Notes under the pieces: model-generated | The model's database searches: none | Told to the model about the DNA's origin: nothing | Seen by the model: the letters and a program-made list of their open reading frames with translations, nothing else | DNA from: Polytrichum commune | Taxonomy: Eukaryota > Streptophyta > Polytrichopsida > Polytrichales > Polytrichaceae | DNA: 64,000 nucleotides | NCBI GenBank assembly: GCA_950295325.1 | Contig: OX485803.1 | Span: 63,131,554 to 63,195,553, forward strand | Reading direction: 5' to 3' | In this document: positions 10,593 to 21,715 of the stretch, one piece after another | Layout of the letters: each line of letters begins with the position of its first letter | How positions within the stretch are numbered: the stretch's first letter is position 1 | Made by a program: the position numbers and the translations under genes

Positions 10593-13500
10593 TTAAACTT
10601 TGTACCGATGCATGAACCGGGCTCCTCCGAGAGGTGCGACAGTGAAGTCGTTAAGGAAGTCGCGGAATTTGACAGGAGAGTAGATCGCGGGATGTGAGTC
10701 GCTGCAGAGCTCGGGCGCAGGCCCGATGGCAGCATCCTCAGCCGGGAACAGGAAGTTGCCGATGGTGAAACGGCCTCCTCGCGTCGCTACTGCGCGGTGA
10801 ATCGCGCTTTTGAACCTGTCGTTGGTTGTCATCTGCCGCCATACAAGAAAATTCACGGAATTACCCATGACGAATCAGTCAATCAGTCAGTCAGTCAGTC
10901 ACCGAATTACCTAATGTTTAGATTTGAAACCATAATAGCTGGAATCATCGTCAATGTCAGCTGGGTCAATGATCTGCTGGTGTAGTTCTTGTCTCCGTTC
11001 AGGTTAGTAGATTAGCTTAGATTTGTGCATTTCAACATCTGCAAATCAAGATATGAAGCCCCCACCAAGAGTTGTTTGTTTTTATAGAATAAAAAAATTA
11101 CTTTTGTGCCTACAATTCTCATCATAAGTTCAACAAAAGGAACTCTGACATATTCTACGATACTTCGTCATCCGGGAATCCCAACCCTCAATTAGGGTGC
11201 CCGTCCCCAGGCTAGTATGATAAATAGTGTTGCTTCGTCGTCCACATGATCGTATATTATGTTGACTTCCACAAGTCTTGGTAGGGGATAGCATGATCAT
11301 TGATTTTGACTTCCACATTCATTGTAGAGGATAGCGCTTTCTTGCATAAACTGGCTTCTTTTTGGCCGTTCAGGAACTACGACACCGTACTTTCCTAGCA
11401 CCTAGTTACTAAGCCCCCCACCAATCAGAATACAAACACGAGGTGGCCCCGACCTCCCCCCCCCCCCCTCTAACAACCCCATGACAAACTTTCCCAAAGG
11501 AAATCTCTAAACTCTCCTTCTCATAGAGAGTCACGTCCGTCATGTCAGATTGTGCACCATGTTGTCATGGAGCCATTCACTGTAGGTGAGAATATCATGC
11601 GGGCAACGAGACTCTTCATTCATGCTTGCTTGGACATGAAGCTGGTTTTCCGTCATTCTAACGATTTTCGCTCTGGAGATAAGTTGTGCAAAATCATCCA
11701 TACCATAAAATAAAGACCACCTGGGAAGCGATTTGAGCTATCATTTTCTAGAGGCAGAAGCAAATTCAGCCGATTCAATGGTGAAGCAACTCAATTACTT
11801 GTCGATGTTGAACTGCATTCGATGGTGAAGCAGTACATGTCTTCAGGATATCCACAATCCACCAAATCGAATTACAAAGGGAGAGATGAGAAAGAAACTG
11901 GCAGATGAATAGATTACCTGCATGGAGAATTTCCAACATTGATGACGAAAGCATGGGGATCTGGTGCCATGTTGACCCATCGCCCATACCTACTACCTAC
12001 TCACTTTCCACTTAAAGTTTTGGTATCAAAACCTCAAACAGATGGGGTCAACCCTTAAAGTGACCAGATAAAGCCCGAGCCCTCATGGCATCCTGCAATT
12101 AAGGATCCTCTTGAGGGTGGAGGGTGAGAGCTTTATCAGGTGTAAAAGGCGATTACGAATATCTGCACGTAAATTACACGATTTGACGAACGTTCGGCCT
12201 TTGCAAACCGTGCTCACTCCGCTATACCAAAAAAGTTAAGGACATGGCAGAAAAAATTAGGGACTAGATAACTAGTGAGGAGAGGGGATGACAATCCGTG
12301 GGAGCAACAAGTCATCCACCTACTTAAGTTGATTATCAAACATAACCAATCAGCTCAAGGATCGAAACTATAATGATGGACAACATAATGCCTCCATGAA
12401 TTAATAATTGTGACAAAATTTCTGCTCTTGGATGAGTGATCGGTCATGGGGCCTTCTCTGCAGCTCTCTACCCTTTCAGCCACATCAACAATGAAACCGT
12501 TCGGCTACATTTCATCAGGACATGATCCCCAATCCAGCCAATTTGGAATACACAGAAAGATATAGGAGAAAGCCATGGGATCAAGACAAATTAAACAGGA
12601 GAAAGTAGAAAGTGGGATGAAAGATGAATGGATTGCCTGCAGAGAATCGCCGACATTGATGACGAAGGCATGGGGATCGGGCGGCACAGTTACCCATCGC
12701 CCATCACGCTCCACTTCGAGCGCAGACACGTTGTTCTGTTGCAGCACGGATATGGCACTGATGTCGGAGTGCTTGCTAATCCCCATGGCCAGGTCGGGCT
12801 GCGGGCACGGCGGGTAATTGATGATGTATGTGCGGAGCCCCGCCTTCCTCCCGCCCACCTTGCTGAAGATGAAATCGGGTGGCTGCCCGATCTCCTCCGA
12901 AAGGATGGCCATCAGCTTCAGAGTCAGGGCATACACTGCCTTCCCGTACTCGTCGATCACGGCCCTGAAACACACAAATTTCACGACCGAATCAATGAAT
13001 GGGGAGAACCGACCACTAGTTACAGATGAATCGGTTGACTTTTAGAAATAGCCGGTTGAGGTTGAAGACTTTAGGAAAAGTACCAATCATTTTAGAGGAA
13101 TCTATGGAATGTACCTCAAGTTAATGAAGAAAAACCAAAAGATCACAACATGTAATTGGTTAGACTTGGAAGCACTAGGATTTTGACCGATTATGTTAAA
13201 AATCTTCCCGGACACTGGACCAAATGTTCAGAATAAATACCGTAGGCTAGGTGATAAGCAGGCTCGACACAAATCAATTCAAAAATTTGAGCAAATTGTC
13301 AGGTGCGGTCACTTTTCCATCACTTGGAACCTCTGTAAAATATGATTTGTCATTTGGAAAAATTAGCATTTCAACACCATAGTCTCGAACTAGCATATCA
13401 TCTTTGGTGGTGTTTTCTTAGTATGAATCATTGTAAGTAATTAAGTTGCTCAATATAATTGAATCACATTTGAATTACTTGGTGCACTCTACCACTATGG

Positions 13501-16311
13501 TCCACCCAATCTTGATGGAGTGATATTTAAGTGAATTGCATATTTATAATCAATCATGTGAAATCTAGAGGCACATCCAAGCCTCCCTGGATATTGAGGG
13601 AGATGGGAGATTAGTACAAGACAGCTTGTATACAACTTCGATCCAAACAACATCGCAACCAAATGTTCGAATTAGTATTAGCATTCTACGAATTCAATAG
13701 AAATCAAGTTGTTTATAGCTTAATGATCACTCACAAGACATGTGACCTCTAGCATCTTAATTTTCAATACACTCTACCACTATGATCCAACACTCAATTG
13801 ACATAATGAAGTTTTCATGTAAATAGAATATTTTTAATCAACCATGTGGAACCCAAGAGTTTAGTAGCCCTTGAAGCCAGGACGATGGGAGATGGGCAGC
13901 TTATATGGGCTTGTTTAACATGATGACCTTTGAAAAGAAGACAATATTCATTAAGGTGCCTCTAATTCTTGTGAGGCGCATTTTACAATCATGTAGTGCT
14001 CACCATCTTAGATCTCATTGACGTGTCCTATCTTCATTGGACTCAAACAAGACAAATAGAAACCGTAACAAGCGTCCTCACAGCATGATGAGCACTACAT
14101 TTCAATATTGTACACATGTCGTCCTGCAGGAACTCCAGGTGTACAATATTTAATACATACTGAATTGAACCAACTGGAAAGTGAAGCAAGACCGTAATTC
14201 ATATCGGAGACAACATCGGAGTCATGTCTTGATGTATTCCAACAATCAATCAACTTGAGAAAGAATTGATTTTGTGACCATAATTCATGTCGGAGACGAC
14301 ATCGGAGTCATCTCTTGATCTATTCCAGCGATCGATCAACTTAAGGAAGAATTCATTTTGTGGGGGTGCTGCTAGATATTGGCGGACGATTGAGTGACTT
14401 ACTGCATTCCAGGGGGATTGGTGATAAGCATGGGCTCTGCCTCCTTGAGCTCGTCCGGCTGCGACCACCAGTTCATGCGATCCACCCAATCTGCAAGAGT
14501 GCCTTCCGCCTCGAACAGCCGCCCATATCCCACGCTGCACCGATCCTTCACTTTGTACACGGCCTTCTCCTCCGCAGATAGGGCGTGGAACTTTTGATTC
14601 ATCTCCATGGCGGCGTCCATCAGCGATTCAGGGACGCCGTGATTCACCACCTGGCAATCAAGTAGCGACGAATAAACTCAATTAGCTAACTTGAATCATT
14701 GTAACGTGCAAAGCCTCCATGTGAATGGAATACAGCCACAATACCTAATACCTAGAAGCCCTCCAATGTGATTGGAACTCAGATTTGAAATAAGGTGTTC
14801 TACAAAGGACATTTCCCTTCACCTTCATGTTGCATGCTCTCAAGCTTTCCCCCTCCATCAAGCGTCCATATGGATGGAGTTAAGCCACATTACGTAGAAG
14901 TTGTTCAATGTGAGTGGATTAAGAAACTCTCTAACTTGAACTAGAATCCAGAGACACGGGGAGCTATAAAAGAGGAGAGGAGGGATGCAAGATGTCATTA
15001 ATCTTCTTCACCTTCGTGTTGCTTGCTCTCAAGCCTTCCCTCCACCAGGCCTCCTTGTGAATGTTCTATGGAGATAAGCCATAATACTGGAAGCGGTTCA
15101 ATGTGAATGGATTAAGAAACTCTATAATTCGAAATAGAAACTAGAGACACAGGAAGCTACAAAAGAGGAGGAAAGGAAGAGGTCATTCTTCTCCACTTTC
15201 ATGTTGCTTACTCTCCTCCACCAAGCCTTCACGAGAACGGAGTAAAGCCAAAATATGTAAAAGCAATCCAATGTGAATGGACCGAGAAACTCTCTAATTC
15301 GAAATAGAAAGTGGGGAGCTCCATAAGAGGAGAGGAGAGAAGCTCTTCAACTTCATGTTGATTGCTTTCAAGTCTCCCCTCCATGAAAGCCTACATGTGA
15401 ATGGGAGTTGTGTCACAACACCTGGAAGCCGTTCAATATGAATGTATTAAGAAACTCCCTAATTTGAAATAGAAACTGGACACTAGAGTCGTACGTGGGG
15501 AGCTAAAGGAGGAGGAGGGAAACAAGAAGATCATTCTTCTTCACCTTCACGTTGCTTGCTCACAAGCCCCTCAAGCCTCCCCTCCTCCTTAGCTAGCTCA
15601 TGGTTGGGTGGTTCGTGCCACAACACACACCTCTAGAATTCTCGATTGTAAGAATGTTACAATCATGCCCACTCGCACATCAAAATGTGTCATTGAACAT
15701 GGTGCCATTCATAACCCATCGACTGGGATCGATAAGCCCAATTTGAGTGAAGATTAGATCACGGATCCGATTAGGAACTTGCTAGTCTACGCTGCAACAT
15801 CCTCTATGTACAGATCAATTTTACTAGTCATTATGATGACTCGCATTTGACAGTTAAAATCCGAACTCCGAACTCACTTAAACTAATGTACGTAGTTGTG
15901 AGCTTTTTGGCAGCAGTAAGCAAGTGGTACCTGGAAGAATCCCCATTCTTCACAAGCACGAGCTATGTCCGCCTTCAATGACAACTGTTTCTCCTTCACC
16001 GCTTGAGGATGATCTAATTCACCTGCAGCTAATTCCAGCAGAAGAGGCGCCATGTCGATCACCGGAATCTCGGGCTGATCACGGAAATACTCTGCCCTAT
16101 GTGCTTCGGGAACGGAGCGCTCATGGACAGGGCGAACAAACTTGGTAGGGATCTGAGTCACGCCCAGATCGACCAGATCTTGGACCATCAATTCCTCCGA
16201 ATGAAAATTATCAGCATCACGTTGCAAACTGGCCATATTCGACTTGGTCGTCAATTCGGTTGCGATCGGGACCGACGTAGCGCATACCGGCGATGTGACT
16301 GCAAACCCCAT
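10593..16311 (-). CDS. 2-oxoglutarate/Fe(II)-dependent dioxygenase, DOXC-type
   Basis: Four exons on the - strand: 16311-15931, 14650-14403, 12964-12637 and 10832-10593. Reading phases join consistently to 398 residues. Residues about 80-125 (PVIDM, then EEWGFFQ) and VVNHGVP form the N-terminal DIOX_N region. The catalytic jelly roll has NYPPCPQPDLAMG, iron ligands H275-x-D277 (KHSD) and H331 (AIHRAV), and 2-oxoglutarate site R340-F-T342 (the family usually has RxS). This class hydroxylates or desaturates specialised metabolites and hormones; the substrate cannot be told. ATG 16311 is the first ATG after a TATAAAG at 16374-16380. ATG 16236 would give a more typical 373 residues. Intron 3 begins with GC (donor at 12636-12635); the other introns are GT-AG. 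Introns 1 and 3 contain repeats. Confidence 0.9.
11865..11990 (-). pseudogene. Relic copy of the 3' end of dioxygenase exon 3
   Basis: This segment inside intron 3 resembles 12560-12700. Both encode, on the - strand, a start like DGxxW..P..HAF/MLSSSM followed by INVG, the end of exon 3. Here the end has a 2-bp insertion that shifts the frame, and the surrounding residues have decayed. It is followed by a canonical GT donor (AG then GTAATC). It probably arose by a local tandem duplication spanning the exon end and the start of the intron. Confidence 0.65.
12270..12440 (+). repeat. Dispersed repeat copy, matches 3070-3265
   Basis: Second member of the pair described at 3070-3265: CAAGTCATCCACCTACTT, AATCAGCTCAAGGAT-like and TGCTCTTGGATGAGTGATC blocks in the same order. 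It lies in intron 3 of the dioxygenase gene. Confidence 0.6.
12991..13260 (+). repeat. Dispersed repeat copy, matches 37838-38075
   Basis: Shared landmarks in order: AATGAATGGGGAGAACCG, AGTTACAGATGAATCGG, CATGTAATTGGTTAGACTTGG, TAGGATTTTGACCGATTA and AATCTTCCCGGACAC. The other copy (37838-38075) has near-identical landmarks. This copy begins about 25 bp beyond the exon 3 acceptor, inside intron 2 of the dioxygenase gene. It is non-coding here. Related ACTCTACCACTATGGTCC blocks recur at 13487, 13770 and 38125. Confidence 0.65.
14190..14361 (+). repeat. 86-bp direct duplication in dioxygenase intron 2
   Basis: TAATTCATATCGGAGACAAC at 14195 recurs as TAATTCATGTCGGAGACGAC at 14281. Both are followed by ATCGGAGTCAT, TCTTGAT, ATTCCA, CGATCAACTT-like and AAGAATT. 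The offset is 86 bp, and the second copy ends about 40 bp from exon 2. Confidence 0.7.
14745..15600 (+). repeat. Tandem repeat of 165-195 bp, four copies plus a partial, in dioxygenase intron 1
   Basis: Each copy holds, in order, TTCACCTTCATGTTGCTTGC, CTCCA, TGTGAATGGA, a GAAGCNGTTCAATGTGAATGG block, AAGAAACTCTCTAA, GAAATAGAAACT and an AAAGAGGAG run. The AAGAAAC landmark lies at 14921, 15114, 15284 (as GAGAAAC) and 15449. The array occupies most of intron 1 (15930-14651) and has no coding capacity. Confidence 0.75.
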
Positions 16312-16373
16312 GACTCCGGAGTGGGATACTGCAGGGGTGTCTTTGCAGCTTGTTTCGCTTATTCCTTTAGAGA

Positions 16374-16380
16374 CTTTATA
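16374..16380 (-). promoter_or_regulatory. Putative TATA box of the dioxygenase gene
   Basis: On the - strand the sequence reads GATATAAAGTC, 63 nt upstream of ATG 16311. A transcription start about 30 nt downstream would include that ATG, which is why it was chosen over ATG 16236. Position and sequence fit, but there is no transcript evidence. Confidence 0.4.
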
Positions 16381-16439
16381 TCTCGGAGCCTGCAGGCAAC
16401 TACCCAAACACTATCCAAATTAATCACCTCGACCGCATG

Positions 16440-18370
16440 GTGACAATATTTGCATCTGCTTCTTACGATGATCCAGAACCACATCAAATCTCGAGGAATT
16501 GCCAACCCAAACTAATTACTCGGTTTAGTGTCACAAGATTTTAAAAGTTCCGTTAATGTTCCCCCAATGTTTCTCCCCAACAACATCTACTCCACCTACA
16601 TTGATATCTGTCACTATATTGCAGCAATTACAAGAAGCTACTTAGCGACTTGTCCCGCCGCATCTGCCAGCCCAAAGATCATCATGACTTGTTACATACA
16701 TCTAGTCAGTTGGAAGCTGCTCCAGATCAAGACCATGTGAGAAATAAAGAAGTCTCGGATAAACTTAACAAAGCGTACATTGAAGCTCCAGTCCTTTCCA
16801 CCAATAGAGTTCTAACCATACACACCAGCAAATTGTGGCAGAATATACTTCAAGCACGGAATTGCATGACCATTAACCAAAATGATCTCCACAACGTTCA
16901 ACTGGCTGCAGTTTGATTTCCCAGAAATTGCCAATCATCGAGTACACTGACGAGCTGGCCGTTTGAAATAAAACTGCAATTCTCAAACATTCTTCCAGGT
17001 AAGGTAGATCCAGTGACTGCCGGCAGGGCTGCAGTACAAGCTCCTGTGTGAGAGAAATACAGGTGATCTGGGATAATCTTGTAGGTGACCTCCTTACTCT
17101 TTACACAAATCACAGGTGGCCCTCTGACCCTACCAGCTGCAGCGGCCTACCAGTAAATTGTAACGTAAACAAGCTGATGAGGGTTAATTAGAACTTAGAA
17201 CATGTGGAAGGACGGATCATTCTGCGCCTCGTGTGCGATCAGATCAGAGAAGACTTTTGTGTACTTGGACACGATTCTCCCCATGTTTGCGCTGATAATA
17301 TTCTCTTGAGCCCCACCCTTGGGTGCAAATTTAGGCATTTCCGGCCTCACACTTAGCAATGAGCATAATGGCCAGTATGGGCTACATTACCTCTTAGCTC
17401 AGTTAAACTACTACTAAATCCCATCATCAAACCTTACTTTACTACGTTGTACAACATCTCTTTCTTTCTTTTTAAGGTTTTAGCCGGCCTTTGTTGAGTG
17501 ACGTTTGATCTACAAGCACTAACTTAATCAATGGGGATGGCGGCAATAAGCTGCTTGCAGGATCATATAGGTGTACTTACTAAGACGGTCCTGAATCAAT
17601 GCACTCATCCAGGCCACATTCGGGGAGTCAATGTTAGGGTGGGACTATGAAATTAGGAGTATGAAGAAACTAGTCTGATTTTAGAAATTGATTGAAGTTT
17701 ATTGCTATTGACATTGCAGTGGGTTCATTTTTTTAATATAGTGCTGCTAAGATTGAGGGGTTCAAGGCGACTTCACACACGAGCCAAGAGACGTGACCAT
17801 GAAATTGTGAGAGCCCGAAAGAAAGTATCCAAAGGCCCGTACCACACACTTCCAAAATCATGTACAGTCTAACTGGCCAGGGATTCGTGGCACTCATGTA
17901 TTTTCATTAGTGAGAGTTCATTCATCTTTGCGGATGAGATGAAGCACTTAAGACCAAAGTTCAAGAAGTTTTTGAAGCCTAAGTGGCTAATTGCTGGTAG
18001 TTGCTACGAAGGGTCGGGTTTTTTCCAATTTACATCGGCAAGAGCCGGTCTTTTGTAAAATCAATCGGCCAATTGCCTATATTTTCATATTTTCATTAGC
18101 CAATATCCGATTAAATGGAATTCATATCAGCACTAATTGTTTAAAAAATGTATGAAAAGTTATTAGAAATCATTTCTTAGTACAAAATCTTGAATAAGTG
18201 AAAAGAAAGGCATGTTCAAAACTTTAAATTTTAAGAGTTAATATCCTTGGCAGGAATTGAACCTAGCAATTCCTTCACCGCTTGAAGGCCAAGGGTCCCC
18301 CAATTCTTCATAGAAGCAATTGGATTTGGTCATGGAAAGGTTGCATAATTCAAAAAGTTTAAGGTTTAGG
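16440..18370. other. Intergenic, no supported gene
   Basis: A 71-codon - strand frame (17113-16898) has well-mixed, protein-like composition but no motif I recognise, and it does not join to a neighbour by splicing. At 18241-18300 a sequence reading on the - strand GGTTCAATTCCTGCC resembles a pol III B box, so a SINE or tRNA-like remnant may end there. Confidence 0.35.
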
Positions 18371-18611
18371 GTACACTACAAGAGTTTATATGACCTATTT
18401 GACAAAAATGTGACGAAATTTTGTTAATTTGGGTGTCATATAGGGCACCTTGATTCGGTCATACAATTAACAGAGTTCTGTCAATTTCTTTGTCATCTGG
18501 GACAATTATACACGTAGGATTCCATTTACTCCGGTCCCCTTGCCATGTTGGATTCTCTTTACCTCGTCATTTACCCATGGTGCTGTGGTTTAATGTCCAA
18601 GTTATACTAGT

Positions 18612-18787
18612 AAAAAAATCCTAAATTAGTAATCCACCCTCGCATTCGTGGCCTACTCACATAACCTAGGCGAATGGGCAAAGCCACCTACCTACCCTAG
18701 ATGAAGCCAAGGGTGAGGGGTCAAGGGGATCGAACCTTAAACCTCTTGGCTATAGTGTGAAGGCCTTAGCCACTAAGCCACCGCTCA
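18612..18787 (-). mobile_element. tRNA-derived SINE inside the CACTA element
   Basis: On the - strand the unit begins GCGGTGGCTTAGTGGCTAAG (A-box-like), followed about 35 nt later by GGTTCGATCCCCTTGACCCC (B box). A non-tRNA body of about 100 bp follows, ending in a short T run (ATTTAGGATTTTTTT). This is the standard plan of plant SINEs with a tRNA-like head. Target-site duplications are not clear, so the exact ends are approximate. Confidence 0.75.
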
Positions 18788-19039
18788 TTACATGATATAG
18801 GCCAAGTATGTAAGAGTTTTGTATGAAGAAGCCATAAGACTTATAAACTTATGTATATATATTTTTTAATTAGTGAAAGTAAAAACAAGCATAGAATTAA
18901 TGTATTTACTGTTTTTAATTAGTACGTATTGTATTTGTATTAAAAACAATTTACAAAAATACTCCTAAATATTATTACAGTAATTATTGTAATTATTTTA
19001 ACTACATTAATTACAATAATTTCAGTATTTTACTGAAAA

Positions 19040-19265
19040 TAGCAAATTTCAGTATTTACCTAAATTAGAAAATTTCAATATTTACTTAAATTAGAAAATT
19101 TCAGTATTTACCTAAATTGGCAAATTTCAATATTTACTTAAATTAGCAAATTTCAGTATTTACCTAAATTAGAAAATTTCAATATTTACTTAAATTAGCA
19201 AATTTCAGTATTTACTTAAATTGGTAATTTCCCCATTTACTTAAATTGGTAATTTCAGTATTTAC
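19040..19265 (+). repeat. 26-bp AT-rich tandem repeat, about 9 copies
   Basis: The unit AAATTTCARTATTTACYTAA plus ATTAGM is repeated head to tail with few changes inside the CACTA element. Internal arrays are common in non-autonomous CACTA elements. The last two copies are more diverged (ATTGGTAATTTC). Confidence 0.8.
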
Positions 19266-19574
19266 ATTAATTAATTAAATTAGTTATTACATTATTTATA
19301 GTAAATACATTATTTATATTAATTACTTATACTAGTAATTACAATACTTAAAAACCTTTTGTAACACCTTTTGTTGTTAATAAATATGAGACACATGCTC
19401 AGGTGAAGGGAATAAGTTAAACGTGAAATATATAAATCTGATGACAGAAAATTGACACAAATTTTGAATAATGTCCGAATTGACAAAAACTCATAGCTTT
19501 GAGCTGATTTTGTCACTTCGGACATTTTAGTGTCACATTTTTGTCAATTATACACCCATTTCCTTGTAGTGGTA

Positions 19575-19827
19575 CTTCCTCAAGTGCATTATCAGATGCC
19601 CTAGACAAATAGCGCTCTGGATTGCTATACAAATAGCGAAACTTAGCAACATCCTTCCAAAGATCTAGAGCACTTGTTAGAATGTCATCAAAATCATTGT
19701 ATGGGCCTTCTATAGCAACACGCATCATACTTTCTAAGTTAGATGTACTTTTTTGAGCAGAAGGTTGTGCAGGGAGTCCGCTCTTTGCGCTAAACATGAC
19801 GAGCAAAATGCGAAGATCAAAAGTCAA
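19575..19827 (-). pseudogene. Transposase-like C-terminal fragment cut by the CACTA insertion
   Basis: The - strand frame contains EGPYNDFDDILTSALDLWKD and FRYLYSNPERYLS, protein-like segments that remind me of the C-terminal part of hAT-related transposase proteins. The family assignment is weak. The CACTA element inserted after the NALEEV residues. Across the element, the restored frame meets a stop almost at once. No start codon or upstream domain is visible within 250 bp, because GC-rich purine-repeat sequence follows. Confidence 0.35.
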
Positions 19828-20460
19828 GGAGCAGTTGGAGCACTATGGCGAAGGACGGAGGCGGAGGTGCGGAGCACTATGCAGATTGCAGAGGACGGAG
19901 GACGGAGGCGGAGGCGAAGCGCGCATTGGGCGGAGGACGGAGGCGGAGCACTCTGCAAAGCAACGGAGGATGGAGGCGCCGCCGCAGAGCAAGTTGCCAT
20001 TCATCTTTGAAGCCCTGACCTGCATCCTTCGATACCTGCCTGCAATCAGATACCCATGCTCATGACCTGGAGGGTATCGGTTACCATTTCTCGGGTATCG
20101 GCCAGTATTTGAATACTTCTTCGGACTGAAATCCAGTAACTCACAAGAAGAATCGCATTGAAATTACAGTCGGATTGCCATCCGATGGTTGGAAATTTGG
20201 ATCGGCCATGAGGGGAAATCCATCAGCTGATAATGAACTAGCCGTCGGTTTTCCCCAACCATTGCTTTAGACACTACCTCACGTTGTCGGCTCCTTGTCT
20301 TAAGGGTTTCAAAACTACCAAGTTTTAATAGTTCTAAATAATCCTAGTCTAATCTAATACTTAAGGCAATAATACAAATGGGGTTAGATAAAATAAAAAT
20401 GCCTTATATAGAAACAAGTGGGTGCATCATGTGTTGCCAACCTATCATTACTATTCCGGT

Positions 20461-20650
20461 GATTTTTTAGAAATTAATATGGGCGGACATTAAATACCCC
20501 CTCACAAACTTTCGGGGGTGTCAAATCCGGGCTAGGGCAACCCTCCAAAGAAATTTCTGAACCCGATCAAAAATTATCGCCCATCCCACCCAACTTTGAA
20601 AAAAAACATTGCCCTTGCATTCTTGGTAAGAGGGCAACAATGTGGATTGA
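20461..20650 (+). repeat. Dispersed repeat, related to 27640-27830
   Basis: ACTTTGAAAAAAAACATTGCCCTTGCATTCTT here and ACTTCAAAAAAAACTTGCCCTTGCATTCTT-like sequence near 27790 share landmarks, with matching upstream blocks CTTTCGGGGG / CTTTTAGGGGG and CCATCCCACCCAAC / CCACCCCGCTCGAC. Both copies lie in otherwise non-coding sequence. Confidence 0.5.
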
Positions 20651-21244
20651 CTACGACACTCGATAACGCGACATTTAGAATCTCCATTTTGTTGTATTAA
20701 AGAGGTAGTTAATGCTTTTCATATGTGTTACGTACATCTAGAATACATCCATTTTCACTTGGGAACTACTTGGAAATGTGGAAACACACGAACACCAAAA
20801 TATCCGGATTGGCGTTTTTAAGTGCCTAATCCGGTTTTGTCCGGATGACCCTAGTGTCGTCCAGGGATTCTGTGAAGTGTAGGAGGTCGAGACCTCTCCG
20901 TACCTGCTTATCTTCCACTCCTTAGCCGAATTTCCGGTTTCCGGCCTTTTGGAAACTCTTCCTCCTCCGGAGCTTGCCTTTCCGGATTGTATCTTTAGGT
21001 CCTAATTATAATACTTACTCACCCCTATGGTCCAGATATCCCTCTACGTTCTACCCTCTAGAATAGTTGGTTTCTTCCGGTGAAGACGTCCCTTATAAGA
21101 TTGGGATCCAGATATTCCCTCACAACCAATCCGGATTGGCCAAATTCGTCTTGGTAGGTCACACAGGGAAATCCGGAGTATATCTTAGGACTACAACGAC
21201 CGGAGTATTCCAGATTCCACCCGGAGATCTGACTCGACGGGATA

Positions 21245-21715
21245 AGTGGGTCATCCGTACCACTTTCCGGATTGTCCCGTCCAAAAGCGGTGAGACCTCT
21301 TCAGAAGATTAGATTGGTGCAAGTCCGGATCCCTTCCGGGTCTTTACCCAGTCCTCCCCACGGCTATCTCACCTAGACGTTACCCATACATCCGGAACAA
21401 TGAGGTCCCCTTCCCACTACACTCCGGAGATGGCCTCCGACCCGGAATCCTAACTGTTCCGGTCCTTCCCTTCTCCTTTTGACGGATCGATCCGGCTACC
21501 ACTACCTTGGACTCTACTCAATCTGAGTTAACTGGGCGATCCATACCACTTTCCGGATTGGTCCATCTAAGGGCGGTGGAACCTCTTCAGAAGCTCAGAC
21601 GGCGCAAGTCCGGATCCCTTCCAGATCTCACCCAATCCTCCCAGCGGCTATCCCACCTAGACGTTACTCAACCATCCGGAATAGTGAGGTTTCCCTCCCA
21701 CTACACACAGAGAGG
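21245..21715 (+). repeat. 286-bp direct duplication within the retroelement-like block
   Basis: CCACTTTCCGGATTG at 21260 recurs at 21546. Both are followed by GGCGGTG or GCGGTGAGACC, CCTCTTCAGAAG, GCAAGTCCGGATCCCTTCC, CGGCTATC, CACCTAGACGTTAC, ATCCGGAA and TCCCACTACAC in the same order. The copies differ by scattered substitutions and small gaps. Confidence 0.75.

Larger units (their letters stand above)
18374..19571. mobile_element. Non-autonomous CACTA (En/Spm-type) DNA transposon
   Basis: The left end starts CACTACAAG and the right end finishes CTTGTAGTG, flanked on both sides by GTA (18371-18373 and 19572-19574), the 3-bp target duplication of CACTA elements. The terminal similarity continues inward to TTGACAAAAATGTGAC on the left and its complement GTCACATTTTTGTCAA-like on the right. 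The length is 1,198 bp with no transposase. The interior holds a SINE-like insert and an AT-rich tandem array. The element interrupts a transposase-like frame at its right border. Confidence 0.9.

Noticed and set aside
13000-14402. A missing microexon between dioxygenase exons 2 and 3
   Set aside because: Comparison with the family pattern (PP, four residues, VIDEYG) shows the two exons join without a gap, and no candidate microexon is visible in the intron.
18700-18787. Functional tRNA gene on the - strand
   Set aside because: A- and B-box motifs are present, but a long non-tRNA body with a T tail follows and the arms do not appear to pair as a cloverleaf, so a SINE is more likely.
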